Source of the DNA: Clostridium putrefaciens
GTDB lineage: Bacteria > Bacillota > Clostridia > Clostridiales > Clostridiaceae
DNA: 64,000 nucleotides
NCBI RefSeq assembly: GCF_900461105.1
Contig: NZ_UFWZ01000001.1
Coordinates: 2,755,001-2,819,000, forward strand
Direction: 5' to 3'
Shown: piece after piece, positions 1-8,174 of the stretch
Layout: every line of letters begins with the position of its first letter
How positions within the stretch are numbered: position 1 is the first letter of the stretch
The notes under the pieces: generated by a model
The model's database searches: none
Seen by the model: only the letters and a program-made list of their open reading frames with translations
What the model was told of the DNA's origin: nothing
Made by a program: the position numbers and the translations under genes

Positions 1-234
1 ATCACCATTTCTCAAATGATGATGAAAGGATATAGTCATACCATCTTTTATATCTACCTTGTCTAAAGCTTCATCTATAGACTCTAAAATCTTTTTATCC
101 TCTGGTCCTATAGAACTTTCTTTAACGGAGGTTTTTCTTTTCACCACTAAGTTTTGGTACGCTCCACTAAATGGAACCACACTTCCATAACCTTCTATAT
201 ATTCTGGAATATCTCTTTCTATATAGTTATTCAT
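1..234 (-). CDS. citF: citrate/citramalate lyase alpha subunit CitF (N-terminal part, cut by window edge)
   Basis: This reading frame starts at an ATG at 234 and stays open to position 1, giving 78 codons with the C-terminal part outside the window. The visible N-terminus (MNNYIERDIPEYIEGYG..., ending in a TISFHHHLRNGD stretch) is typical of the CitF acyl-transferase subunit. It follows citE with a 57-base gap and completes the gamma-beta-alpha order citD-citE-citF. CitF normally transfers the substrate acyl group onto the acyl carrier subunit. In this cluster the substrate is probably citramalate rather than citrate, because the neighbours produce mesaconate; that is inference. Confidence 0.85.
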   Translation of the reverse strand, partial: MNNYIERDIPEYIEGYGSVVPFSGAYQNLVVKRKTSVKESSIGPEDKKILESIDEALDKVDIKDGMTISFHHHLRNGD

Positions 235-269
235 AAGTCTATCCCACCTTTTTTGATTGTTATATCACT

Positions 270-301
270 TTTAAATTATATAAGATTTAAATTATATAAG
301 A
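270..301. repeat. 16-bp tandem duplication at the citE stop codon
   Basis: Two adjacent copies of tttaaattatataaga (270-285 and 286-301) span the end of citE; the TAA stop lies in the second copy. A third partial copy (tttaa) follows. The duplication does not alter the coding sequence. Confidence 0.8.
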
Positions 302-1164
302 TTTAATAATTTAGCTAGGTCTACAGTTTTTGTTGCTCTATTTATTATAGGCGCATCTATCATCTTTCCATCTAAAGAAAATACACCTTTCCCTTCTTTT
401 TCGGCTTGCTCCATTGCCTTAAGTACTCTTAATGCGTGATTTATCTCTTCTTTTGTAGGTGCAAAAATACTATGGATACTGTCTATTTGTCTTGGGTTTA
501 TTGCAGACTTTCCAGTAAGTCCAAGGCTTTTTGCTTTAAATGTATCTTTCTCTAATCCTTCAAAGTCATTAGTATCTGTAAAAGGGGTATCTATAGAATC
601 TATTTTAAAGGCTCTACATACTGTAGCTACCCTATTTCTCGCATAGAATATTTCTTCCCCTTCTTTTGTTCTCTTTATACCTAAATCAGAGGTGAAGTCT
701 TCTCCACCTAATAAAATAGCAACTACTCTATTTGAAGCGTTTATTACATTATATACAGTTTCAAGTCCAAAGGCTGTTTCTATAAGTGGTATTATCTTTA
801 TAGAACCTTTTTCAAACCCTTCTTCTTCTTCTATTTTGTTTAACATTTCATGAGCTTCTCTTATTTCATTTTCATCAGCCTTTGGTACCATTATGCTGTC
901 AGGCTTAGTTCTTGCTATAACCTCTAGATCTAAATGACCAAACTTTGTATCTAGTGGGTTAATTCTAACTACCACCTCTACAGATGAGTAATCCACATTT
1001 TTTATAGCTTCTCTAACCAATATTCTAGCACTATCTTTTTCTGTTATACTTACTGCATCTTCTAAGTCTAAAATTATAGAATCTGCACCTAGTATAGCTG
1101 CATTTTGAAGCATCCCTGGATTATTTCCAGGCATAAAAAGCATAGTTCTTCTTAATTTTTTCAT
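292..1164 (-). CDS. citE: citrate/citramalate lyase beta subunit CitE
   Basis: The 290-residue product belongs to the HpcH/HpaI aldolase-CitE family. It shows the family N-terminus (RRTMLFMPGNNPGML), an IILDLEDAV motif near residue 30 carrying the acidic metal/CoA-site residues, and a VVRINPLDT segment. CitE catalyses cleavage of the acyl-carrier-bound substrate to acetyl-carrier plus an oxoacid. With mesaconase upstream the physiological reaction is expected to be (S)-citramalyl cleavage to pyruvate, as in the glutamate-fermenting clostridia; oxaloacetate formation from citrate cannot be excluded by sequence. It sits between citD and citF in one leftward transcription unit. Confidence 0.92.
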   Translation of the reverse strand: MKKLRRTMLFMPGNNPGMLQNAAILGADSIILDLEDAVSITEKDSARILVREAIKNVDYSSVEVVVRINPLDTKFGHLDLEVIARTKPDSIMVPKADENEIREAHEMLNKIEEEEGFEKGSIKIIPLIETAFGLETVYNVINASNRVVAILLGGEDFTSDLGIKRTKEGEEIFYARNRVATVCRAFKIDSIDTPFTDTNDFEGLEKDTFKAKSLGLTGKSAINPRQIDSIHSIFAPTKEEINHALRVLKAMEQAEKEGKGVFSLDGKMIDAPIINRATKTVDLAKLLNLI

Positions 1165-1205
1165 CTCAAATACACCTCACAATATTGTTTCTTATACTTA
1201 TTTTA

Positions 1206-1475
1206 CTATGATTCCATAGCTCTTTTTATTGCTGTCTCTACTCTTGCCCTTATTGTGTAATCTAATGCACCTTTGTCCTGTGCCTTTAAGCTTACTGATT
1301 CAACCTTTAAATCTTTTAGTGTTTCTTCTATAACTTTTAATATTTGCTCTCCAAATTGTTTCATTACTATACTTTCTAACTTAATATCTACAGTATTATC
1401 TTCATTTGGAGATACCATTATAAATACATCATTAGATTCTAAAGTTCCTGCCTTTGCCACCTTAGAAATTTTCAT
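1206..1475 (-). CDS. citD: citrate/citramalate lyase acyl carrier protein CitD (gamma subunit)
   Basis: The protein is 89 residues, the usual gamma-subunit size. The start is placed at the ATG at 1475: an AGAGGAG ribosome binding site precedes it by about 8 bases, and this start makes the serine in the GTLESND motif residue 14, the known attachment site of the 2'-(5''-phosphoribosyl)-3'-dephospho-CoA prosthetic group. An upstream in-frame GTG at 1484 overlaps the ribosome binding site and is unlikely. No citC, citX or citG activation gene is visible here; they may lie left of the window. Confidence 0.93.
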   Translation of the reverse strand: MKISKVAKAGTLESNDVFIMVSPNEDNTVDIKLESIVMKQFGEQILKVIEETLKDLKVESVSLKAQDKGALDYTIRARVETAIKRAMES

Positions 1476-1539
1476 AAAAATCACTCCTCTTATAAAAAAG
1501 GTTCATTAATTATAATTAAATATAATATTTACCTTAGTA

Positions 1540-2097
1540 TTACTTTATACTATCTAAATAAGCTTGTTGCCCTATCTTATATAGGTTGTTACCTTCACTA
1601 TCTATAACTACCACTACAGGTAAATCCTTCACTGTGAGCTTTCTTATAGCCTCTGCACCTAAGTCCTCGTAGGCAACCATTTCAGCTTCCTCTACAGATT
1701 TTCCTATTAGGGCAGCCGCTCCTCCTATAGCTGCAAAGTAAACTGCATTATTTTTTATTAATGAATCTATTACTTCTTTATTTCTAAGTCCCTTACCTAT
1801 CATACCTTTAAGCCCTTTATCTAAAAGTCTTGGGGCATAAGGATCCATCCTATAGCTAGTAGTAGGGCCTGCTGATCCTAGTGCCATTCCCGGCTTTGCA
1901 GGACTTGGTCCTACATAGTATATTATTGCATCTTTTAAGTCTAATGGAAGTTCTTTTCCTTCATCTAAAAGATCTACTAATCTTTTATGAGCCGCATCTC
2001 TAGCTGTATATATAGTTCCACTTATAAGGACACTGTCTCCAGCCTTAAGACCTTTAACCTTTTCTTTTGTAAGCGGGGTTGTTATCTTCTTTTCCAT
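1540..2097 (-). CDS. class I fumarase-type hydro-lyase, beta subunit (probable mesaconase)
   Basis: The 185-residue protein matches the C-terminal half of iron-sulfur class I fumarases/tartrate dehydratases. It carries the GPTTSYRMDPYAP signature that supplies catalytic threonine/serine and arginine residues. It lies 12 bases downstream of the alpha subunit gene and is clearly co-translated. Its position between methylaspartate ammonia-lyase and the citramalate-lyase genes argues that the heterodimer hydrates mesaconate to (S)-citramalate. Enzymes of this family in related bacteria use both fumarate and mesaconate, so dual activity is possible. Confidence 0.88.
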   Translation of the reverse strand: MEKKITTPLTKEKVKGLKAGDSVLISGTIYTARDAAHKRLVDLLDEGKELPLDLKDAIIYYVGPSPAKPGMALGSAGPTTSYRMDPYAPRLLDKGLKGMIGKGLRNKEVIDSLIKNNAVYFAAIGGAAALIGKSVEEAEMVAYEDLGAEAIRKLTVKDLPVVVVIDSEGNNLYKIGQQAYLDSIK

Positions 2098-2109
2098 ACT
2101 TATTTCCTC

Positions 2110-2952
2110 CTATAATTCTATTTCAGCATGTCTTGTAGCATGACAATTTATATTAACAGCTACGGGAAGCCCTGCTATATGAGTTGCATAAGTTTCAATA
2201 TTTACAGCTAAAGCTGTACTTCTTCCTCCAAAGCCTTGAGGTCCTATACCTAAATCATTTATACTTTCCATTAATTCTCTTTCTAAATCTGCATAATAAG
2301 GATTTGAATTTCTTTCTGATGTAAGTCTAATCAATGCCTTCTTAGCTAAATTAGCTGACTTATCAAAAGTACCACCTATACCTATACCTACTATTATAGG
2401 TGGACATGGATTAGGTCCTGCCTCTTTAACTACCTTTATTACAAAATCTTTAACTCCTTGTACTCCATCTGCAGGTCTTAACATCTTTAATTGACTCATA
2501 TTTTCTGACCCAAATCCCTTAGGAGCCACAGTTATCTTAAGCTTATCTCCTGGAACTATATTATAATATAAGACTCCTGGGGTATTATCCTTTGTATTTA
2601 CTCTGTTTAGAGGATCACTAACCACAGACTTTCTTAAATATCCTTCTGCATACCCTTGCCTTATACCTTCGTTAATAGCCTCCTCTAGGTCTCCTCCAAC
2701 TACATGAACATCTTGACCCATATCTACAAATACACAAGTCATTCCTGTATCTTGACACATGGGCATTCTTTGATTTTTAGCTATATCTGCATTTATTAAT
2801 ATTTTATCTAAAATATCTTTTGCAATAGCCCAGGTTTCTTTCTCATAAGCTTCTTTTAATCTATTTCTAACATCCTCTGATAAATAATAGTTAGAATCTA
2901 TGCATAGGTTTCTTACTGCATTAGTTATATCCGACACATGAATTTCTTTCAT
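2110..2952 (-). CDS. class I fumarase-type hydro-lyase, alpha subunit (probable mesaconase)
   Basis: The product is 280 residues from the ATG at 2952. AAAGGAG lies 8 bases before it, and a GTG nine bases upstream overlaps that site and is rejected. Three cysteines expected to hold the [4Fe-4S] cluster of two-subunit class I hydro-lyases are present: Cys66 in PMCQDTGM, Cys183 in NPCPP and Cys270 in NCHATRHAE. Their spacing resembles E. coli FumA. The reaction is reversible addition of water to fumarate or mesaconate; the context favours mesaconate. It is first in a unit with the beta subunit and citDEF, separated from mal by about 260 bases that hold a terminator-like hairpin and a probable promoter. 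Confidence 0.9.
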   Translation of the reverse strand: MKEIHVSDITNAVRNLCIDSNYYLSEDVRNRLKEAYEKETWAIAKDILDKILINADIAKNQRMPMCQDTGMTCVFVDMGQDVHVVGGDLEEAINEGIRQGYAEGYLRKSVVSDPLNRVNTKDNTPGVLYYNIVPGDKLKITVAPKGFGSENMSQLKMLRPADGVQGVKDFVIKVVKEAGPNPCPPIIVGIGIGGTFDKSANLAKKALIRLTSERNSNPYYADLERELMESINDLGIGPQGFGGRSTALAVNIETYATHIAGLPVAVNINCHATRHAEIEL

Positions 2953-3045
2953 ATTAAACACTCCTTTAAATATCCTTATACAAGTTTATACCTTACTTAT
3001 AACAACTAATTTTTATATATTCTTTTTAATTTATCTTATACTTGT

Positions 3046-3070
3046 ATTATACCCTTTAAGTTGCCTTAAA
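3046..3070 (-). promoter_or_regulatory. probable promoter -10 and adjacent palindrome before the mesaconase genes
   Basis: On the minus strand a perfect TATAAT occupies 3046-3051. Directly upstream, at 3055-3070, is the palindrome TTTAAG-GCAA-CTTAAA with 6-bp arms. No good -35 hexamer is seen at 17 bases, so the promoter might need an activator, or the palindrome may be an operator. This lies in the 261-base gap between mal and the hydro-lyase alpha gene. Confidence 0.4.
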
Positions 3071-3168
3071 TATTGAAAATACATTGAATTTTATATAGTA
3101 TTAACATCTTAATATATCATAAGTTATTACAAGTATTAAAGGCTCTATAGTTTATCATTAATTGGATA

Positions 3169-3195
3169 AAGGCAGTTTAAAAATTAAACTGCCTT
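3169..3195 (-). terminator. hairpin downstream of mal, possible terminator
   Basis: The arms AAGGCAGTTTA and TAAACTGCCTT form a perfect stem about 20 bases after the mal stop codon. The following U-tract is weak, so read-through into the mesaconase genes is plausible. Confidence 0.5.
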
Positions 3196-3213
3196 ATGTG
3201 AAATTTAAATCAC

Positions 3214-4458
3214 TTATTTATTTCTTCTATTAACAAGAGCAACTACTCTATTCATCTCATTGTTTACTATCATATATCCTTCATCTACACCCATTCCTGG
3301 TTTAGCTAAACACTGATCTGCTCCACAAGCCATAGCAATGTTAGTGCAGACTTCTGATGATCTATTAGTTTCGTTACAAGTTCCTCCTGAATAAGCTCCA
3401 ATCCCTTTTTTCTTACAATATAATATAGCTTCTATTATGTTATTAACTCCTCCAAGATCTGGAGTCTTTATTTGAAGCATATGTCCTGAATTGTTATCCG
3501 CAAATAAAACTACATCATCATAAGTATTACACCATTCATCTGCAACTATTTCTACATCAATATTTTTCTTATCAAGTTCAATTCTTAAATCTCTAAGAGC
3601 TTCCATTTGTTTTATTCTATCATCTACATCCATAGGTCCTTCTATTCTTAAATGGAATGGTTTTGCAGCTTCTTCAAGTACTTTAAAGTATTGAACCATC
3701 TTTTCCATATCATTATTAAAAGCTACACCTATAGTTCCATAAACATCTATATGAAATATTGGGTTATACTCGCCTGAGCTTCTTACCTTTAAAACTCTAT
3801 CTCTTAACCATTCAACATATGAAATAAGTTTTTCTCCACTTTCTCCAAGCTTTTCTTTTACATTATTGAAAAGAGCATGTGGTAAAACATCTGCACCTTT
3901 GATTATCATTTTATCAGCATTTGTATATCTATCGTCTCCTGATTGAGTAAATATAGGAATTCTTTTTATATTTACTCCTGTATTGTATTCTTGTTTAACT
4001 ACCTCAGCCATAGTTATCTTTTTAGATTTTGCTACTGCATCTAATATAGCTTGAGTTACGCCATATCTTATTGCTGTATGTAGCCTCTTTCCATTAACAT
4101 TCATCTTATCAAACTCTTCTGCTAAATCTTTAAAACTATTTAAATCTCTACCTATTAATTTCGGTGCTATTTCTTTTTCTATTAAAGGTATGAACTCTTC
4201 TGCTAAAAATAAAGGATCTCTTCCACCTGCTCCTGAATATTGTACTGCTGCGCAATCTCCATGAGCTACTTGTCCATCTTCTAATATAAGCATAACTGAT
4301 ATAGACTCACCCGCTTGTCTTATAGCATCAAAACCTTCTGTAACAGGTTCTCCTACATAAGTAAATCCATCATGTTCTACTCCATTTTTTATAGCTCTTT
4401 GGTCATCAAAATAAAATCCTGTTCTTCCAGCTGAACAAACAACATCAACAATTTTCAT
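3214..4458 (-). CDS. mal: methylaspartate ammonia-lyase
   Basis: This is a 414-residue enolase-superfamily enzyme that deaminates (2S,3S)-3-methylaspartate to mesaconate and ammonia. From the ATG at 4458 (AGAGGG 7 bases upstream) the residue numbers coincide with the characterised C. tetanomorphum enzyme: His194 (VLPHALF), catalytic base Lys331 (QIKTPDLGG), and Mg ligands Asp238, Glu273 and Asp307. An in-frame TTG 18 bases upstream is not preceded by a ribosome binding site. It follows glmE by about 100 bases and feeds its product to the hydro-lyase encoded next. Confidence 0.97.
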   Translation of the reverse strand: MKIVDVVCSAGRTGFYFDDQRAIKNGVEHDGFTYVGEPVTEGFDAIRQAGESISVMLILEDGQVAHGDCAAVQYSGAGGRDPLFLAEEFIPLIEKEIAPKLIGRDLNSFKDLAEEFDKMNVNGKRLHTAIRYGVTQAILDAVAKSKKITMAEVVKQEYNTGVNIKRIPIFTQSGDDRYTNADKMIIKGADVLPHALFNNVKEKLGESGEKLISYVEWLRDRVLKVRSSGEYNPIFHIDVYGTIGVAFNNDMEKMVQYFKVLEEAAKPFHLRIEGPMDVDDRIKQMEALRDLRIELDKKNIDVEIVADEWCNTYDDVVLFADNNSGHMLQIKTPDLGGVNNIIEAILYCKKKGIGAYSGGTCNETNRSSEVCTNIAMACGADQCLAKPGMGVDEGYMIVNNEMNRVVALVNRRNK

Positions 4459-4561
4459 TTTACGCCCTCTTTTCAATTATTTTTATCTTTTAAAAAGATA
4501 TTTTTTATTTGTTTTTACATTAATACTTTATATTCATCCTTTTATTTTGGATAAAATATCT

Positions 4562-6019
4562 CTATTTCTTATCTGGTCTACCTATTAAAACACCCTTACC
4601 TACTGCAAATATATCATCTATAGTCATTTGGAATCCAATTTCTCTATTCTCATACTTAGCTCTTTGTTCTAACTTCTTCATATTAAAGTTCATAATATCT
4701 TGGGTAAAAGGAACATTTCCAAACTTAAGATACCTTACAGCTCCATTATTATCTCTAGCGGGCATCATTTTACCATTATTATATTTACTAGGTGCAAAGG
4801 GTATATCTATAATTCCTGCTGCAAACCCTTTTACGGTACCTATTGAAAGATCACCCTTACCTAGTTCAAATAATTTATCTACCATACATTTAGTTTCAGC
4901 TTTTATTATAGTAATTTCAGTTTGTAGCTCTTTTGACATAGGCATCTTTTGTCCTCTTAGTAAATTAAGAGTTACCTTTGTAGCCTTTATGCCCGCTGCA
5001 TTAGCCTCTTTAGTTGGAACTCCTATAGCTTCATGAGGAGTTTTAACTATTACCTTTGTAGCTCCTGCAAGAGCAGCTGCTGCAGCGCCTGTGGATATTA
5101 CTCCAAAAGCTTTAGATTCATCTGCTGGGAATCCGCCCATCCATTGATGGAAAACTGTTGTTATATATACATCATTATATCCATTAGCCTTTAAATATTC
5201 ATTAGTTTGTTCTTCTAAAGCTCTTATAGCTGCTACATCTTGAATAAGATTTCCACACTGTCCATATCCCACAGTTATATTTTTAACCCCTTGTTCTGCT
5301 GCAAGTAAAGATTCAACTATAGCTACTGCATTAGAAGTACTTGGTGGTACTAAAGTCCCTGTAAGTGGTCCAAAGGGTTCTCTGTTAATTGATACGCCTT
5401 GTTCTTCATAGAATCCTGCAAGCCTATCACAATATTGCCAGTCTAATAAGGTTCTTTCTATACTTACACTTTTTGCATAAGGTATATTATAAGATATTCC
5501 TCCGCCTTCATTAGAAGTCCATCCAGCAGCATGAGTAATCTCTGCAAGCAGTCTTGCATCCGGAGTACCATGTCTTGATTCTATAGGTAAGTTTATTGCT
5601 TCGAAAACTTCCCTACAACCATGGACACCGTGATTTACTCCTGGAAATCCATTTAATAATGATCTATTTGCAATCTTACTTTCTTTTATTCCAATTTCAC
5701 ATTCATCGTATCTGTTTTGTCTTGTATAGCTATCTATTGTTGATGGAAGCAAGTCCGCTCCACCTTCATCTTGAAGATAAGTCAAAAGTTTTATATGAGC
5801 ATCTATAAGTGCAACACCAGCTCTTGGTTGGGCTAATGTTACCCCCTCTTCTTTAGCTTTCATAAGCTTTTTAGGAAAACTTTTATGTTCTGGAACCTTT
5901 TTTAAATAGTCTACTCCATCTTGAAGATCTACTTCTTTACCGGTTGGCCATTGGTTTAAAACTAGCTCTCTTTCGCTAAAAAACTCTTCCTCTGTCCACT
6001 TTTTATTTTTTAATCCCAC
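4562..6019 (-). CDS. glmE: glutamate mutase epsilon (large) subunit
   Basis: The 485-residue TIM-barrel subunit of adenosylcobalamin-dependent glutamate mutase rearranges L-glutamate to threo-3-methylaspartate together with GlmS. Residues known to bind or act on the substrate are all present at the expected numbers: Arg66, Arg100, Arg149 and Glu171. The start is a GTG at 6019, with a GGGCAGGT-like site about 8 bases upstream. Length and sequence resemble the C. tetanomorphum/C. cochlearium enzyme. It lies 47 bases downstream of mutL in the gene order mutS-mutL-mutE-mal known from that group. Confidence 0.97.
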   Translation of the reverse strand: MGLKNKKWTEEEFFSERELVLNQWPTGKEVDLQDGVDYLKKVPEHKSFPKKLMKAKEEGVTLAQPRAGVALIDAHIKLLTYLQDEGGADLLPSTIDSYTRQNRYDECEIGIKESKIANRSLLNGFPGVNHGVHGCREVFEAINLPIESRHGTPDARLLAEITHAAGWTSNEGGGISYNIPYAKSVSIERTLLDWQYCDRLAGFYEEQGVSINREPFGPLTGTLVPPSTSNAVAIVESLLAAEQGVKNITVGYGQCGNLIQDVAAIRALEEQTNEYLKANGYNDVYITTVFHQWMGGFPADESKAFGVISTGAAAAALAGATKVIVKTPHEAIGVPTKEANAAGIKATKVTLNLLRGQKMPMSKELQTEITIIKAETKCMVDKLFELGKGDLSIGTVKGFAAGIIDIPFAPSKYNNGKMMPARDNNGAVRYLKFGNVPFTQDIMNFNMKKLEQRAKYENREIGFQMTIDDIFAVGKGVLIGRPDKK

Positions 6020-6066
6020 TTTTTGTACCTGCCCTTCTTAAATTTATACCCATAATAAAAATTTAA

Positions 6067-7584
6067 CTAAAATTCACCGCTACAGTGGTTATCAAAGCTT
6101 TGTGCATCCTTAAACTGTTGCTTAAATAGCTCTATCTTTTTTTCATCAATATAATCATTTTCTTTATCTTCTTTATCTTCTTTATCTTCTTTATAATCTA
6201 TTTCTACTAGATACTTTTTCATTATCCTTACAGCTAAATCTGGTAATTCTTCTGCAAGTAATCCCATAGATGAAAGTATATAAGTTTTATCTAATAATAA
6301 CTTTGCTCTTTGTGGTCTTAAAGAATTTAAATTTTCTTTAGAAAATTTTCCTGCTTGTAATATATTTCCTGCATCTTTACTATGAACTAAAACTCCACCT
6401 GTACCTATCATATATTTTACTTCCATAAGATCTTTTCCGTATTGAGTGTATACAACCCCTAAAGGTGAGTAAACTGGCTCTACATATCCACAGTGCCTTT
6501 CCATCGCAATTTCTGTTGCAATACGTGCCATGGACTCATCAAAATCTACCTCATCTTCAGTTTTTGGTACCATCATTATGTCTTTAGATCTTAGTGTACA
6601 GTTTTCCTCTACATCTAACTCTTTATTTTTAAGATACTTTTTGATTTTTCTAGTTCCTGCTGCCTCCCATAAGGATAATGCAGAGTATCTCATGCCAAGA
6701 TCACCCTCAACAGTTCTTTTTGCGAGGGGTTCTTCAAGACCTCTAAGTGTAACACCTGCTTTTGTTGGGTCACCGTCTGCTATAGAGTGTACATCTGTAG
6801 TTGCACCACCAATATCTATAACAACAACTTCACCTATTCCCTCTTCTTTATCACTACCCTCGCTTAATACCCTTGCCGCTTTAAGTACAGCAGCAGGGGT
6901 TGGCATAAGTATTCCATTTATATATTCTTCTGCATTTGTAAGACCCTTTGCATCTACTATTCTGTTCATGAATATCTTTCTTATTTCTTCTCTTGCTGGT
7001 TCCACATTTAATGAATTTAATTTAGGCATAACATTTTCAGCAATAAAATAAGGTATATCAGCATCACTAAATAATTCACTTATATCGTCATTAGCCCCTT
7101 TATTTCCAGCTACTACAACCGGAATATTAATCCCATGTTTCACAAGCATTTTAGCGTTATGTATTACACATTCCTTATTTCCACCATCTGTACCTCCTGC
7201 AAGTAGAATAATATCAATATCGGATTTTTTGATTTCTTTCATTTCTATATTTGTAAGCTCATAGCTATAAGTTTTTAGCACCCTTGCGCCTGCACCTAAA
7301 GCTGCTCTTTTAGCAGCTTCAGCCGTAAGTTCCGGCACAAGTCCTATGGCTATCATTTTTAATCCCCCTGCCGCTGATGAGCAAGCAAGTCTTCTTACAA
7401 AATTAACTTCTTTGCCTTCTAAATCTTTTAATAATTTATTGTAAGCCTTATTAAAGCCTATCATTATATCTTCTTCTATTGTAGTTATATCCTTAGATGT
7501 AGCCAATATCTCTTCTTTTTTAATATCTATGGCTGTAAGCTTTGTATAGGTACTTCCAAAGTCTATTAATAAATATGCATCCAT
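6067..7584 (-). CDS. mutL: MutL, glutamate mutase-associated ASKHA ATPase (probable reactivase)
   Basis: The roughly 505-residue protein has the actin-like ATPase signature near its N-terminus (LLIDFGSTYTK) and a second phosphate-binding motif (VVVIDIGGATTDVHS). MutL proteins lie between the two glutamate mutase genes and are thought to help exchange damaged cobalamin; they are not DNA-repair MutL. Three in-frame ATG/GTG codons cluster at 7599-7584. The last ATG (7584) is preferred because a GGATGTGATG ribosome-binding-like stretch precedes it. The C-terminus contains a lysine/glutamate/aspartate repeat from a 9-bp tandem repeat at 6161-6194, which looks like recent slippage. Confidence 0.92.
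   Translation of the reverse strand: MDAYLLIDFGSTYTKLTAIDIKKEEILATSKDITTIEEDIMIGFNKAYNKLLKDLEGKEVNFVRRLACSSAAGGLKMIAIGLVPELTAEAAKRAALGAGARVLKTYSYELTNIEMKEIKKSDIDIILLAGGTDGGNKECVIHNAKMLVKHGINIPVVVAGNKGANDDISELFSDADIPYFIAENVMPKLNSLNVEPAREEIRKIFMNRIVDAKGLTNAEEYINGILMPTPAAVLKAARVLSEGSDKEEGIGEVVVIDIGGATTDVHSIADGDPTKAGVTLRGLEEPLAKRTVEGDLGMRYSALSLWEAAGTRKIKKYLKNKELDVEENCTLRSKDIMMVPKTEDEVDFDESMARIATEIAMERHCGYVEPVYSPLGVVYTQYGKDLMEVKYMIGTGGVLVHSKDAGNILQAGKFSKENLNSLRPQRAKLLLDKTYILSSMGLLAEELPDLAVRIMKKYLVEIDYKEDKEDKEDKENDYIDEKKIELFKQQFKDAQSFDNHCSGEF
6161..6194. repeat. 9-bp tandem repeat inside mutL
   Basis: About 3.8 copies of tctttatct run in phase with the mutL frame and encode repeated Lys-Glu-Asp triplets close to the C-terminus. 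Because the unit is a multiple of three, copy-number change would not shift the frame. Confidence 0.9.
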
Positions 7585-7607
7585 TAACATCACATCCATT
7601 TACTTTT

Positions 7608-8063
7608 TTAATTTTGTTTTAATTCTAATTCCTCTTTTAATTTCAATTCTTCTTTTGAGTATAAGTCTTCTTTTAAGCACTTTATAGTAGTTTCTACAGA
7701 TGTTCCTGGAGGGAATACCCTATTAAACCCCATGTCTTTAAATCTTTTTTCAACCTCTGGCCAATTTTGTTTTCCAACTACTATATTTCCACCTACATAT
7801 AAGATTATATCTTTAAGTCCAGACTCGTCGCACTTTTCTCTCATTCCTCTACAATCCATCTCGCCATGTCCATAGAGGGAAGATACTACTATAACGTCAG
7901 CATTTGTCTCTACCGCTGCATTTATAAAATCTTCTTGTGGTGATAATACCCCTATGTTTTCAACCTTAAACCCTGCTTCAGACAAAGCATAGTCTAAAAT
8001 CTTATTTCCCACTGCGTGACAGTCTGAACCAATTACTCCAAGAACTAATCTCTTTTCTTCCAT
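7608..8063 (-). CDS. glmS: glutamate mutase sigma (cobalamin-binding) subunit
   Basis: The 151-residue protein is a B12-binding Rossmann-like domain. It shows the DxHxxG motif (Asp14-Cys-His16-Ala-Val-Gly19) whose histidine coordinates cobalt, the SSLYGHG segment, and the [10 protein letters not shown] loop. It pairs with GlmE to form glutamate mutase. The ATG at 8063 follows AGGAGG by 8 bases. Characterised clostridial sigma subunits have about 137 residues; the extra residues form a charged C-terminal tail ([15 protein letters not shown]). No cobalamin riboswitch is visible in the 111-base gap upstream. Confidence 0.97.
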   Translation of the reverse strand: MEEKRLVLGVIGSDCHAVGNKILDYALSEAGFKVENIGVLSPQEDFINAAVETNADVIVVSSLYGHGEMDCRGMREKCDESGLKDIILYVGGNIVVGKQNWPEVEKRFKDMGFNRVFPPGTSVETTIKCLKEDLYSKEELKLKEELELKQN

Positions 8064-8174
8064 TTTATAAGCCTCCTAAAAATAATAATGAAATTAAATG
8101 ATTTCTTTTTATTTTTATTTTAATTGCAAATTAAATATTTCTATTATCATAATTTATAAAATAACTTACAATTA

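Noticed and set aside
2097-2110. Housekeeping fumarase of the TCA cycle
   Set aside because: Sequence alone allows it, but location between mal and citDEF makes mesaconate the more likely substrate; fumarase side activity is kept as an alternative in the annotation.
6161-6194. CRISPR-like repeat
   Set aside because: Short 9-bp in-frame tandem units without spacers; a coding microsatellite.
6067-7584. DNA mismatch repair MutL
   Set aside because: Same name only; the sequence has ASKHA ATPase motifs and lies within the glutamate mutase genes.
8064-8174. Possible cobalamin riboswitch before glmS
   Set aside because: Expected for a B12 enzyme, but the gap is too short and contains no B12-box-like GC-rich sequence; the same holds for 9225-9500.
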